The notes below the pieces were generated by a model, which saw nothing but the letters and a program-made list of their open reading frames with translations, had not been told where the DNA came from and ran no database searches. From Bin5 sp034422415 (GTDB lineage Bacteria; Chloroflexota; Anaerolineae; Caldilineales; Caldilineaceae), in contig OZ241871.1 of assembly GCA_965202955.1 (NCBI GenBank), forward strand, positions 682,001 through 746,000: a stretch of 64,000 bases of DNA. Reading direction: 5' to 3'. Within the stretch, counting starts at the first letter, position 1. Every line of letters begins with the position of its first letter. The position numbers were made by a program, and so were the translations under genes. Positions 34,426 to 43,221 of the stretch are shown one piece after another.

Positions 34426-35913
34426 GTGAAAACACTCATCGTCTCCTCAATCCAGCAGAAGATGCGTCTGCCCCAGACGCTGGATGAGTACCGCGAGGAC
34501 CTGCGTCGGTTCATGCGCGCCGCGGCCAACAAGCGGGCGCGCCTGGTGGTATTCCCGGAGCTGGCCGGGGTGATGGTCATTCCACCGCTCCTCGGCGGTC
34601 TCGAGGCGAACCTGCTCAAGCGGGCGGATCTGGCGCGGCGGCGGCAGTCGAGCCTCTGGCAAAAGGTCAGCGGCGGATTTGCCGGCGCGCTCTCCGGCTG
34701 GTTCAACTCAGACTTTCGTCAAATGGCAGGCGCGTTGTTGACAACGCAGCCCGAAACGGTCCTGGAGGCATACGACGGCCTGTTTGGCGGCTTGGCACAC
34801 GAGTTTGATGTCACGCTCGTCGCGCCAAGCGGCTATTTGCCCGATCCTGTCGATGGGATTCTGCGCAATCTGGCCGTCGTCTACGGACCGGACGGCGACC
34901 GGCTGGGCTACCAGGCCAAACGCGTCCTTCATCCCGAAGACGAAGACCTGGCCCAGCCGGGCCACGAGTGGAACGTGATCCATACCCCCGTCGGGCAGCT
35001 CGGGCTGATGCTGGGCGGGGATCTGCTGTTTCCGGAGGTGGGGCGGCTGCTCGCCTATCAGGGCGCGGAGATGCTCGTCGCGCAGGGCGCAGCCAACGAT
35101 CGTGTGCTTTTCGAAAAGCTGCGCGCCGGCATTTTGGCGCGGATGCAGGACAACCAGCTCTTCGCAGCAATCAGCTTTCTCGTCGGTCACAACGAGTTCA
35201 GCCGCCGCCAGCGCGACCCGTTCGTAGGCCGTTCATCGCTGATGGCGCCGCAGGAGCTTACGCCCCGTTCAAGCGGCATCCTCGTTGAGGCGTCGAACGT
35301 CCGCAGCGAGAGCGTGCTTTCCGCCACCTGGGACTTTGAGGAGCTGGCCCACTTGTGGGAATCGTCGGATACGCCGCTGCGAAGCCATCTTCCCCTGGAT
35401 GCGGTCGGCCCGACGCTGGCGCGTCTCTACCAGAGAATGAAAAAGCTGCCTAAGGGATCAGACGCGCTCCTGGAGGCGCCCGATGACCAGGAACCCGAAA
35501 CCGTACCGGCCCCCGAGGAAATCGTGAAGAGAACGCCATTGACTACCAAAACAAAGACGACTCTCGGCCTGCATGAACTGCCAGTGCTTTCATCGGTCAG
35601 CGCCTTTTGGGGATCGGCGGCTCCTGAAGAAATAGAAGCCGCCCTGCCCGCCCATGTTCCCGTGGCTCTTCCCTTTGAACCAGAGGGCGGAGAGAATGGC
35701 GACCAGACCGGATCAGAAGAACAACAGGCGCTTGCCGAAGCGGAGACTGACGAGGAGGCGTTGGTAAACGCCAACACCGACATCTCGGACTCTGCAGAGA
35801 TAACTGCCAGCCAAACCGGCGAGAGTCCAGCGCCGGAAGGCGAAGAGGAAACGCAGGAGATGGACGCGCTCCTCGAACCGAAGGCGGAAGAGGAGAAGAA
35901 AAAAGGGGGCTGA
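34426..35913 (+). CDS. Nitrilase-superfamily protein lacking the catalytic cysteine, with an acidic tail
   Basis: 495 residues from a GTG. Residues 1 to about 330 follow the carbon-nitrogen hydrolase fold: FPELAG gives Glu45 and YQAKRV gives Lys165, two of the three catalytic residues. At the place of the nucleophile the family reads GxxICYD..FPE, but here it is GLMLGGDLLFPE, with Gly197 in place of Cys. The enzyme should therefore not hydrolyse amides by the usual route. From about residue 345 a disordered tail very rich in Glu, Asp, Pro and Ser runs to a Lys-rich end. It may be a binding or scaffold protein. It converges on the ferredoxin reductase gene, 11 bases apart. Confidence 0.85.
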   Translation: MKTLIVSSIQQKMRLPQTLDEYREDLRRFMRAAANKRARLVVFPELAGVMVIPPLLGGLEANLLKRADLARRRQSSLWQKVSGGFAGALSGWFNSDFRQMAGALLTTQPETVLEAYDGLFGGLAHEFDVTLVAPSGYLPDPVDGILRNLAVVYGPDGDRLGYQAKRVLHPEDEDLAQPGHEWNVIHTPVGQLGLMLGGDLLFPEVGRLLAYQGAEMLVAQGAANDRVLFEKLRAGILARMQDNQLFAAISFLVGHNEFSRRQRDPFVGRSSLMAPQELTPRSSGILVEASNVRSESVLSATWDFEELAHLWESSDTPLRSHLPLDAVGPTLARLYQRMKKLPKGSDALLEAPDDQEPETVPAPEEIVKRTPLTTKTKTTLGLHELPVLSSVSAFWGSAAPEEIEAALPAHVPVALPFEPEGGENGDQTGSEEQQALAEAETDEEALVNANTDISDSAEITASQTGESPAPEGEEETQEMDALLEPKAEEEKKKGG

Positions 35914-35924
35914 GGACGGCACAG

Positions 35925-37406
35925 CTACGGCGCAACCCTTTCTTTGGCAGTCCGGATCAGACGCAGCATTTCTTCCACGTCGGCAATCTTCACTCGCGGC
36001 TGCCCCCGCTGCGCCCCGCGCTCATTCTCAATCTGCTCAAGAATCTGCCAGTCGGCGAAGGAAACGAAGGTGGCTCCCCTTTCCCGCAGGATCTCAACGA
36101 TGTCGTTGACGGCGCGGTCTTGTGCATCCGACAGCGGACTTTGCTGACCGTTGGCGGCAGTTCCGACCGCGCTCGCGGCCGCCCTGGCCGAAACGTTGGC
36201 TGAAATCACATCTTCCATCATTAACTTAACCGTTTCGACAGCATCCGGCTTGTTGGTGCCGATCACGCCTGTCGGGCCCCGTTTGGCCCAGCCGACTGTG
36301 TATTCACCGGGCACGACCAAGCCGCCGTGCTCGGCGGTAACGCGTCCCTTTTCATTCGGGATGATCCCCCAGCGATCGTAGAACGGGACGCCGGGAATGG
36401 GCACACCCCGGTAGCCGATCGAACGAAAGACCAGGCCCACGTCAAACTCCTTGTAGGCACCGGTGCCGCGGCAGGAGAGATAGCCCGTTTCGGTCGCGTA
36501 GAGAGCGTTCTTTTCGGTCATCATCGCGCCGACCGCTCCAGCTGAGCCGGAAATCTCGGTGGGTGAACGCAGGAAATGGAAGACGATCTGCTTTGGTTTG
36601 CCGGTCGAGCCGCGCTCGGCCAGTTCGCGCAGCGTCTCCATATTACGCTGCGACGTGCGGTCCTCAGCCAGCTCGGCGCGGCTGGCCTCGTCCAGGACAA
36701 GGTCGGCCGGATTGACGATTACATCGGCGACCTCCAGCTCGCCCAACTCCTTAATCTCCGGATTTGTGAATTTGGCCTGTACCGGCCCACGGCGCGCAAA
36801 AATGTGAACGCGCCGGACTTTGCTCTCGCGCAGCTCCTCAAGGGCATAGTCGGTGATGTCGGTGGTCTTCAGCTCGTCGACCGATTTGGCGAGAATACGC
36901 GTCACGTCCATCGCCACGTTGCCGACGCCGATCACTGCGACGCTCTCGACGGTCAGGTCGAAGTCATAGTGACGAAAGTCGGGATGGCCGTTGTACCAGG
37001 CCACAAACTCAGTGGCGGAAAAACTTCCCTCAAGGTCCTCGCCGGGAATGTCGAGCTTCCTGTCTGATTGCGCGCCGACCGCGTAGATAATCTGATCGTA
37101 GTGCGCTCTGAGGTCGGCGTGGGAAATGTCGGTGCCGAGATCGACATTGCCGAAATAGCGCACACGGCTGTCCTTCATCGTGCGTTCATAAATGCGGGTA
37201 ACGGACTTGATTTTCTGGTGATCGGGAGCTACCCCATAGCGAACGAGACCATAGGGGGTGGGAAGTCGGTCGAACATGTCGATCGTGACATGGGCATCCT
37301 TCTGCTGCAGGAGCGCGCCGGCAGCGTAGAAGCCGGACGGTCCGGCGCCGATTATGGCGATGCGCACCGGTCTGCTGCTGCTACCGAGTTGGCCTGTTGG
37401 AATCAC
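35925..37406 (-). CDS. Ferredoxin/adrenodoxin-type NADP reductase (FprA-like)
   Basis: 493 residues. FAD motif IAIIGAGPSGFYAAG at the N-terminus, PYGLVRYGVAPDH, the NADP motif VIGVGNVAMDVTR, ARRGPVQAKFT and the closing GWAKRGPTGVIGTNK, all hallmarks of the adrenodoxin-reductase/FprA branch. It passes electrons between NADPH and a ferredoxin. The C-terminal 70 residues extend beyond the common length. It could supply electrons to an oxygenase, but PhyH enzymes do not need one, and no ferredoxin gene is visible nearby. Confidence 0.93.
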   Translation of the reverse strand: MIPTGQLGSSSRPVRIAIIGAGPSGFYAAGALLQQKDAHVTIDMFDRLPTPYGLVRYGVAPDHQKIKSVTRIYERTMKDSRVRYFGNVDLGTDISHADLRAHYDQIIYAVGAQSDRKLDIPGEDLEGSFSATEFVAWYNGHPDFRHYDFDLTVESVAVIGVGNVAMDVTRILAKSVDELKTTDITDYALEELRESKVRRVHIFARRGPVQAKFTNPEIKELGELEVADVIVNPADLVLDEASRAELAEDRTSQRNMETLRELAERGSTGKPKQIVFHFLRSPTEISGSAGAVGAMMTEKNALYATETGYLSCRGTGAYKEFDVGLVFRSIGYRGVPIPGVPFYDRWGIIPNEKGRVTAEHGGLVVPGEYTVGWAKRGPTGVIGTNKPDAVETVKLMMEDVISANVSARAAASAVGTAANGQQSPLSDAQDRAVNDIVEILRERGATFVSFADWQILEQIENERGAQRGQPRVKIADVEEMLRLIRTAKERVAP

Positions 37407-37462
37407 GGCTGCATTCCTTTATGAACTGTTCTCACGTTAAACGAATAGTGCAGCAACCGACT

Positions 37463-37675
37463 TCAAACTTTGCGCTGGAGCAACGACTGAAATTGGCGCG
37501 CCAGCGTCAGGATACCGATCCCGAGCTGAAAGTACTCTGTCGGACCAATCGGTTCTCTTTCCGTCTCGTCGCCCTCCCCGGCGCGGGCGCTCGACAGCCA
37601 GGCGAACAGACCGCCCAGCAGTGCGCCTCCGATCACGCCAGCCACGACAATGCCAGTCCGGCTGCTTTCACTCAT
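37463..37675 (-). CDS. Small single-pass membrane protein of unknown function
   Basis: 70 residues. One hydrophobic helix, residues 8-28 (a Gly-rich IVVAGVIGGALLGGLF stretch), then an acidic middle and an amphipathic end. GGAG seven bases before the ATG supports a real gene. It lies 56 bases upstream of the ferredoxin reductase gene on the same strand and may be co-transcribed. YtxH-like proteins have a similar layout, but I cannot assign a family. Confidence 0.6.
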   Translation of the reverse strand: MSESSRTGIVVAGVIGGALLGGLFAWLSSARAGEGDETEREPIGPTEYFQLGIGILTLARQFQSLLQRKV

Positions 37676-37752
37676 TGCCCGTCTCCGCTGCGTCGCGCTC
37701 GCAGTTGGCCTAACTTTCGCGCGTTACAAATCGGTGTAAAGTCTCCGAATAC

Positions 37753-37794
37753 AGACGGACCGCGGCGCCATCTGCAGCGCCGCGGTGACCGTCT
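37753..37794 (-). terminator. Long imperfect hairpin downstream of the orphan binding protein
   Basis: AGACGG plus ACCGCGGCGC (37753-37768) pairs with GCGCCGCGGT, a two-base bulge, and CCGTCT (37777-37794) around an 8-base loop, 16 pairs in all. It lies 67 bases after the stop of the minus-strand binding-protein gene. There is no T-run, so factor-dependent termination or RNA stabilisation is likely. Confidence 0.6.
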
Positions 37795-37860
37795 AAGAGC
37801 AGAATAGTCGGGAGTGGTTCACGTTGATTTCGCCACTCCCCGCGAGGTTTCTTGTGTCGG

Positions 37861-39438
37861 CTATTTCTCCGTCATCTCCTTGACGATGAGTCGGTGGTCG
37901 AGCTTGGGGGCCCAGTTGAGGCTGCTGCCGACACCGTAGGAGAGGTCCACGTGGCCGATATAGCCGATGGCGACGTCATCATGCACGATCCGGTTCAGCT
38001 CCTGCAGCTTCATATCGCGCTCGTCGCCCGACAACGGCAGCGCTTCCATCCACACTGCGTCGGCTTCCTGGTTGCAATAAACCGAGAGGATACCCCCGCA
38101 GGAGTAGTAGTTGCGGAAGGAGGCGGCGTAGTCCATAATCTCGTTGCCATGCAGATGGATAGCAACAAAGTTACGGTCCTCGGGCACGTCCTTAATGTTG
38201 ACAAGCATCACCTGGCCGAAGCCTTCCGGATCGTAGAAGGTTGTCGTTACGCTGAAACCGACCTCCTCGAGCATCGCTGCCACGGCCTGCAGCACCTCTT
38301 CGGACCTGGGGAAGACGGCGTGGCGCGCGCCCAGTGTTATCTCCATATCGGTGGGCACGCCGTCGGCCGCCGCGGCCGCCAATAGCTCGCGCGCCTGGTC
38401 CGGATCGTAGGGATACGGTTCCAGGCTGGGGTCATGGCCGGTAGCCGTTGAGTTTACGATCTGTCCGGCGACGGTGGCTGCACCACCGAGAATGTTGTCG
38501 ACGATCGACTCCTTGTCGATTGCCAACTGGAAGGCAAGCCGCGCGCGCCTGTCGGACAGGAGCGGGCTGTTGGTGTCCATGCGGATGAAGATGGTCTCCA
38601 CGCTGGGAGCCGACTCGCAGCTGGTGTCGTCATCGGCGTCGAGCGCCTGGCACTGCTCCGGCGTTATGTACTGGGCCAGGTCGACCTCGCCGGCCTGGAC
38701 AGCGGCGACACGCACCTGGGACTCCGGGAGGAAGCGGTAGGTAGCCTTTTGGAAGGTCTGGGCGCCACCGGCATCGTCGGGATTGTCAAGGCCCCACCAA
38801 TCGGGGTTGGCCTCGTAGGAGATCGACTCACCTCTGCGCCACTCGACGAACTGATAGGGACCGGTGCCGATGATCTGCGAATGGTAGGAATCCGGGTCCT
38901 CGGACAGCTGCTTGGCGGACGAAATGGCAACCCACTCGACCTTACCGAGCAGGATCGGGTCCGGGTCCGGGGTCGAGACATCGAGCGTATACTCATCCAC
39001 GGCCGCGGCGCTCATGGAGCCGAGTATATCGAGCATATCAAAGGCATTATCGGGATCAAAGATGTGGTTGATGCTGATCGCGGCCGCTTCAGCGTTCAAG
39101 GGCGAACCGTCGTGGAAGGAAACGCCCTCGCGCAAGGTAAAGCGAATCGTAGTGTCGTCCAGCCGCTCCCACGAAGTTGCCAGCATCGGCAGGAAGCCAC
39201 CGTTGACATAGTCACGGGCTACCAGCTGCTCAAGCGCGTTGCGAAAACCTGCCGAGCCTGTTTCGCCAAAAGAACGCCAGGCGTCGAGGCTGACCGGCTC
39301 GATGCCGACCGCGATCGTGACCTCTTTGGGTGCCATATCGTCGCCCATCGCGGCCGGTTGAACCGGCACACAGCCGGCCAGAGCCACAGCCAGGACGACG
39401 ACAAGAGCGACGAATCTCCATGCCCTTTTGTGAATCAT
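37861..39438 (-). CDS. Family 5 (Dpp/Opp-type) substrate-binding lipoprotein, orphan
   Basis: About 525 residues from the ATG at 39438, with GGGAGG upstream; the frame reaches 39516 without a better start. Signal peptide with lipobox ALAGC and no twin-arginine motif, unlike the other binding proteins in the window, so Sec export. The mature protein has the family-5 features FTLREGVSFHDGSPLNAE and IGTGPYQFVEW. Family members bind peptides, oligosaccharides or nickel. No permease or ATPase genes adjoin it; the truncated permease at 31764 may be a trace of a former partner. Confidence 0.92.
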   Translation of the reverse strand: MIHKRAWRFVALVVVLAVALAGCVPVQPAAMGDDMAPKEVTIAVGIEPVSLDAWRSFGETGSAGFRNALEQLVARDYVNGGFLPMLATSWERLDDTTIRFTLREGVSFHDGSPLNAEAAAISINHIFDPDNAFDMLDILGSMSAAAVDEYTLDVSTPDPDPILLGKVEWVAISSAKQLSEDPDSYHSQIIGTGPYQFVEWRRGESISYEANPDWWGLDNPDDAGGAQTFQKATYRFLPESQVRVAAVQAGEVDLAQYITPEQCQALDADDDTSCESAPSVETIFIRMDTNSPLLSDRRARLAFQLAIDKESIVDNILGGAATVAGQIVNSTATGHDPSLEPYPYDPDQARELLAAAAADGVPTDMEITLGARHAVFPRSEEVLQAVAAMLEEVGFSVTTTFYDPEGFGQVMLVNIKDVPEDRNFVAIHLHGNEIMDYAASFRNYYSCGGILSVYCNQEADAVWMEALPLSGDERDMKLQELNRIVHDDVAIGYIGHVDLSYGVGSSLNWAPKLDHRLIVKEMTEK

Positions 39439-39704
39439 GATTCCTCCCCTTTTGGTGTGGTACGTGCCAGGCGGAAGCCCCGTCTGACCCGGTTGAACGA
39501 AACGCGCCCCTGCCAATAATGAGGAATCGCTGCCGGCGTCGCCAAGGTCCCTATGGGTTAGGACAACGACATAGCACTTGGAAGTAGTCGCGGCAAGCAG
39601 TTCCCGCTATAAAGCTGTGGAGCACGGTGTTAGAATAACGACAACATCGTCTCGGACTGCTGCCGACCACATTTTCTGCTATCTTGGCGGCAATCCAAAA
39701 CGAT

Positions 39705-39732
39705 TGTATAGTAACTCTGCCGGACACGTCAA
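39705..39732 (-). promoter_or_regulatory. Candidate promoter for the orphan binding-protein gene
   Basis: On the minus strand TTGACG (39732-39727), a 16-base spacer, and TATACA (39710-39705). Both boxes match five of six consensus bases. It leaves a leader of roughly 260 bases. Confidence 0.45.
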
Positions 39733-39796
39733 TAAGCAGATCTCCAGCCGGCCAGACCGCAGGACTCCCCGAGTCGACTTGGGCGGCGGACGGCTG

Positions 39797-39820
39797 AAAA
39801 AACCATCACGCAGGATGGTT
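39797..39820 (-). terminator. Intrinsic terminator-like hairpin, minus strand
   Basis: Read on the minus strand, AACCATC (39820-39814) pairs with GATGGTT (39807-39801) over a 6-base loop and runs into four T residues. No minus-strand gene ends here; it would stop antisense transcription from the ThDP gene region before it reaches the binding-protein promoter. Confidence 0.45.
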
Positions 39821-39911
39821 ACCGCATTTCTACCGATCCCTCAGTCCTGCAGGCTCCCTGTCTCTGCCCAACCAAGTGTACGAGTAACGTAGTAAATTGG
39901 AAGGATTTCGT

Positions 39912-41552
39912 ATGCGTATGACCGGCGGTGAAGCAGTCGTTCGTTCGCTGACGGCACACGGTGTCGACACGGTGTTCGGCATACCAGGCACACACAATCT
40001 GGCGATCTACGATGCCCTGCGCCACACCGGTGGCATCCGCCACATTCTCGCCCGCCATGAGCAGGGCGCGGCCTTCATGGCTGACGGCTACGCTCGCGCC
40101 AGCGGGAAAATCGGCGTTTGCATCTGCACGACGGGTCCAGCCGCGCTCAACACGCTGGCCTCGCTGGGAACGGCCTACAGCGATTCGTCCCCCGTTCTGT
40201 GCATCGCCAGCCAGATCCCCGCGGCGGGAATCGGCCTCGACAAGGGGTATCTGCACGAGTGTCATGACCAGCTGGGGAGCTTCACGCCGGTGACGAAGTG
40301 GAGGGCACGCGCCGACACCGTGGAGGCGATCCCCGCAACGATGCGAGAGGCCTTTGCCCAGATGCTGACCGGTCGGCCGCGGCCGACCGCCGTGGAGATC
40401 CCCTGCGACACACTGGACGAAAGCGGCGAAATTACCCTTCCTGGGCCCGCGACACCCCAGCGCCTCGTCCCCGATACAGATCAGATTGAACAGGCGGTGC
40501 GGCTGCTGCGTGCCGCGCAGCGGCCGGTCATCTGGGCTGGCGGCGGCGCCATTCTCAGCGGCGCCGGCGCAGAGTTGCTGCAGCTGGCGGAGCGCATGCA
40601 GGCCCCTGTCTTCACGACGGTGCTGGGCAAGGGCGTTCTGCCCGAGGACCACCCGCTGGCCGCCGGCAACGCGCTGCTGTACCCCGACGCGCAAGCGTTT
40701 CTGTCTGAATGCGATCTCATGCTGGCGGTCGGCACGCGCTTCACCGAGGAGGAGACGGACCGTTGGGCGCTGCAACTGCCGGATTGTCTGATCCATATCG
40801 ACATCGACGAAGAGGAGATCGACCGCAACTATCGGTCGACGGTCGGTGTCGTCGGAGATGCCCGCGTCGCGCTGCAACAGATCAACGCGCGTTTGCAGGA
40901 TGTGCGCAGGCAGCCGGGCGGCCGGGCGGCCGAGATCGCCGATCTCAGGCAGCAGGTCTGGCGCTCCTGCCAGGCGCGTGCGCCCGAAGGCATAGAATTG
41001 GTCCACACGCTGCGTTCCGCCCTGCCGCGCGAGGCGATCATCGTGAGCGACCTGACGGTAGCGGCCTACTGGTGCCGGCGGCTGATCGACATCTACGAGC
41101 CGGGTACATTTGTCTACCCCTGGGGGTTCTGCACGCTGGGTTTCGGCCTGCCGGCCGCGATCGGCGCGAAGGTTGCGCGACCGGAGCGCCCGGTGGTGGT
41201 CCTGTGCGGCGACGGCGGCTTCATGTTCAACTGCCAGGAGCTGGCTGCGGCGGTGCAATACGACCTGCCGCTCGTTGTTCTGGTCTTCAACGATAGCGCG
41301 TACGGCGTGCTGCGGCCGCAACAGGAGGTGCGCTACGGGGCCGCGCACGAGGTCGACGTTGTGAACCCGGACTTCATGGCTTTGGCGGGCGCGTTCGGCG
41401 TTGACGGCTGCCGCGTGGACTCGATCGAACAGCTCGGCCCGGCAGTTTCCAAAGCGATCGAAGCGGATAGGACAACCCTGATCGAGCTTCCGGGCACCCT
41501 GCCCTGGCCAATAATGGACCCGTCGGCGCGCATGTTCGATGCGGTGCAATGA
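39912..41552 (+). CDS. Thiamine-diphosphate-dependent enzyme, acetolactate-synthase large-subunit-like
   Basis: 546 residues from the ATG at 39912 (GGAAGGA upstream). PYR domain with the catalytic Glu in ARHEQGAAFMADGYAR, a central domain near 195-330 and a PP domain with CGDGGFMFN, the GDG of the cofactor motif, and FNDSAYG closing it. The family decarboxylates 2-oxoacids. The next gene starts within its stop (ATGA overlap), so it is coupled to a Gfo/Idh/MocA oxidoreductase. That pairing points to sugar or inositol breakdown rather than branched amino-acid synthesis. A relative lies at the left window edge. Confidence 0.9.
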   Translation: MRMTGGEAVVRSLTAHGVDTVFGIPGTHNLAIYDALRHTGGIRHILARHEQGAAFMADGYARASGKIGVCICTTGPAALNTLASLGTAYSDSSPVLCIASQIPAAGIGLDKGYLHECHDQLGSFTPVTKWRARADTVEAIPATMREAFAQMLTGRPRPTAVEIPCDTLDESGEITLPGPATPQRLVPDTDQIEQAVRLLRAAQRPVIWAGGGAILSGAGAELLQLAERMQAPVFTTVLGKGVLPEDHPLAAGNALLYPDAQAFLSECDLMLAVGTRFTEEETDRWALQLPDCLIHIDIDEEEIDRNYRSTVGVVGDARVALQQINARLQDVRRQPGGRAAEIADLRQQVWRSCQARAPEGIELVHTLRSALPREAIIVSDLTVAAYWCRRLIDIYEPGTFVYPWGFCTLGFGLPAAIGAKVARPERPVVVLCGDGGFMFNCQELAAAVQYDLPLVVLVFNDSAYGVLRPQQEVRYGAAHEVDVVNPDFMALAGAFGVDGCRVDSIEQLGPAVSKAIEADRTTLIELPGTLPWPIMDPSARMFDAVQ

Positions 41553-42622
41553 GCAAGCTGCGCGTAGGCTTCATCGGCGCGGGCGCCATCACCGACCTCC
41601 ATTACCTCGGCTACAAGGACAACCCCACTGCGGAGCTACAGGCGATCTGCGACGTGGACGAGTCCCTTCTCCAGCGCCGGGCCTCAGAATGGCGAATCAA
41701 CAGGACGTACACAGATTACCGGCAGCTGCTGGCTGACCCAGAAATCGACGCGGTAGAGGTGATCACTCCCCACCATCTGCATGCCGAAATGGGCATCGCC
41801 GCGCTTGAGGCGGGCAAGCATGTCTCGATACAGAAGCCGATGGCGATAACCGTGCCCGAATGTGAGGCTATCATCGCGGCAGCGCGGCGCACGGACAGGC
41901 TGATGCGCGTCTTCGAAAACTTCCGCTTCTACCCTCCCCTGGTGAAGGCGAAAGAGCTGCTCGACGCCGGCGCAGTCGGCGAGCCGCTCTCGATACGCAT
42001 CAAGTGCGTTCAGGGCGTTTCGGGAACGGACTGGGAGATACCCTACCGGCGCTGGGTTTGGCGCTTTGACCCTGCACAGGGCGGCGGCGGCCGTGTCATC
42101 CTCGACTACGGCTACCATCTGTTTTCTGTTGCCCGGTGGTATATGGGCGAGGTGGAAAAGGTGTTCGCCTGGATCACGCAGCGCCCGATTCAGCATGGAT
42201 GGATGCTGGACAGCCCGGCGGTCGTCATCTGGAAGTACGCAAACGCCGAAAAGTACGGGTCCTACGAAGCGGTGACCTCGGACGACATTCTGGTCCGCAC
42301 GAAATACGGGCGCCCGGAGGATGAGTGGATCGAGTTGACCGGCTCGCGCGGCTTCATCTGGGTCAACCGCTGCACTTCGATGCTGCTCGACAGGCCGGCG
42401 CTGGAGATGTACCGGGACGGCAAGACCACGCAGTTCCCGGAAGTAGACTCGGACTGGGGCGCGAGCTTCGTCGCCGGCGTGCAGGACTTTGTCGACGCAA
42501 TCGCGCAAGGGAGACAGTCACCGCTGGACGGAGAGGAAGGCAAGGCGATCCTTCAGTTCTGTCGCGCGGCACAGCTGTCCGCGCAGGAGGGGCGCGAGGT
42601 ACGCCCGGAAGAGATCGAGTAG
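41549..42622 (+). CDS. Gfo/Idh/MocA family oxidoreductase
   Basis: 357 residues. NAD(P)-binding FIGAGAITDLHYLG and IQKPMAITVPEC, where the EKP motif reads QKP, keeping the catalytic Lys. C-terminal substrate domain with GGGGRVILDYGYH. The ATG overlaps the stop of the ThDP enzyme by four bases. It is probably a sugar or cyclitol dehydrogenase acting just before or after that enzyme. Confidence 0.9.
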   Translation: MSKLRVGFIGAGAITDLHYLGYKDNPTAELQAICDVDESLLQRRASEWRINRTYTDYRQLLADPEIDAVEVITPHHLHAEMGIAALEAGKHVSIQKPMAITVPECEAIIAAARRTDRLMRVFENFRFYPPLVKAKELLDAGAVGEPLSIRIKCVQGVSGTDWEIPYRRWVWRFDPAQGGGGRVILDYGYHLFSVARWYMGEVEKVFAWITQRPIQHGWMLDSPAVVIWKYANAEKYGSYEAVTSDDILVRTKYGRPEDEWIELTGSRGFIWVNRCTSMLLDRPALEMYRDGKTTQFPEVDSDWGASFVAGVQDFVDAIAQGRQSPLDGEEGKAILQFCRAAQLSAQEGREVRPEEIE

Positions 42623-42686
42623 CCCGCCCGCGCTCACGGCCGGCGGGTTCCGCCTGGGGCGGTGACCCTGCGGCAGGCGCGCATCG

Positions 42687-43221
42687 TTGACTGAACGCGG
42701 CGTTCCCCTGCAAACAAAGAAGCCCACAATACGCAGATCTCGATACACAACAATTGGATGGCTGCTGCCGCTGGCCGCGCATCTCGGGGCTTGTGAACGG
42801 TTGCCCGGTGACGTTCCGGTTACGCCCACACCGATCCTCACGCCTGTGCCGCTCCCCAAAGCAGTCCATCCGGTTTAGCGCGGCGATACAATCGATAGCG
42901 TTACCCTGCTCGGGCTGGTCGAATCGCGGCGGCGGTGCGGACGAAGGCCTGCCGACACGGATCGAACTCTGCGCGCCCGAGCTGGCGTTGGAGGTCGGCT
43001 CGCTGGCCGACATGCGTATCGTCGTCGAACGCAAAGAGGATGTGCGGACCATCCCCAACGTTACGATTCACAGCTACTGCAACCGGCGCTACGTTCTGGT
43101 CAAAGAAGGCGAGAGCACGGTTGAAGTCGACATCACGCTGGGCGTAACCGATGGTGAACGCAGCGAAGCGCTGTCCGGCCTGGAAGAAAACGAGCAGGTC
43201 TACGAACGCCAGGCTGTTTGA
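42687..43221 (+). pseudogene. Remnant of a HlyD/RND-type periplasmic adaptor
   Basis: Two pieces in different frames. 42687-42878 encodes a signal-like helix, a Cys (HLGAC) and a Pro/Thr linker, as in an adaptor lipoprotein N-terminus. In the +1 frame, about 42955-43221 encodes the typical adaptor C-terminus: LADMRIVVERKEDV, NRRYVLVKEGESTVEVDITLG and EALSGLEENEQV. The middle 250 or more residues of the family are missing and the frames do not join, so the gene is dead. No efflux pump genes remain nearby. Confidence 0.65.

Larger units (their letters stand above)
39439..39911. other. Divergent intergenic region with regulatory signals
   Basis: 473 bases between the orphan binding protein and a ThDP enzyme gene. 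No gene is seen. It holds a minus-strand promoter candidate (39705-39732) and a minus-strand terminator-like hairpin (39797-39820), listed separately. Base composition is visibly more AT-rich from 39540 to 39720 than the flanking genes. Confidence 0.5.

Noticed and set aside
42754..43221. A functional 155-residue protein
   Set aside because: Only the C-terminal half matches an adaptor family; the front half is random-looking, so it is annotated as a pseudogene.
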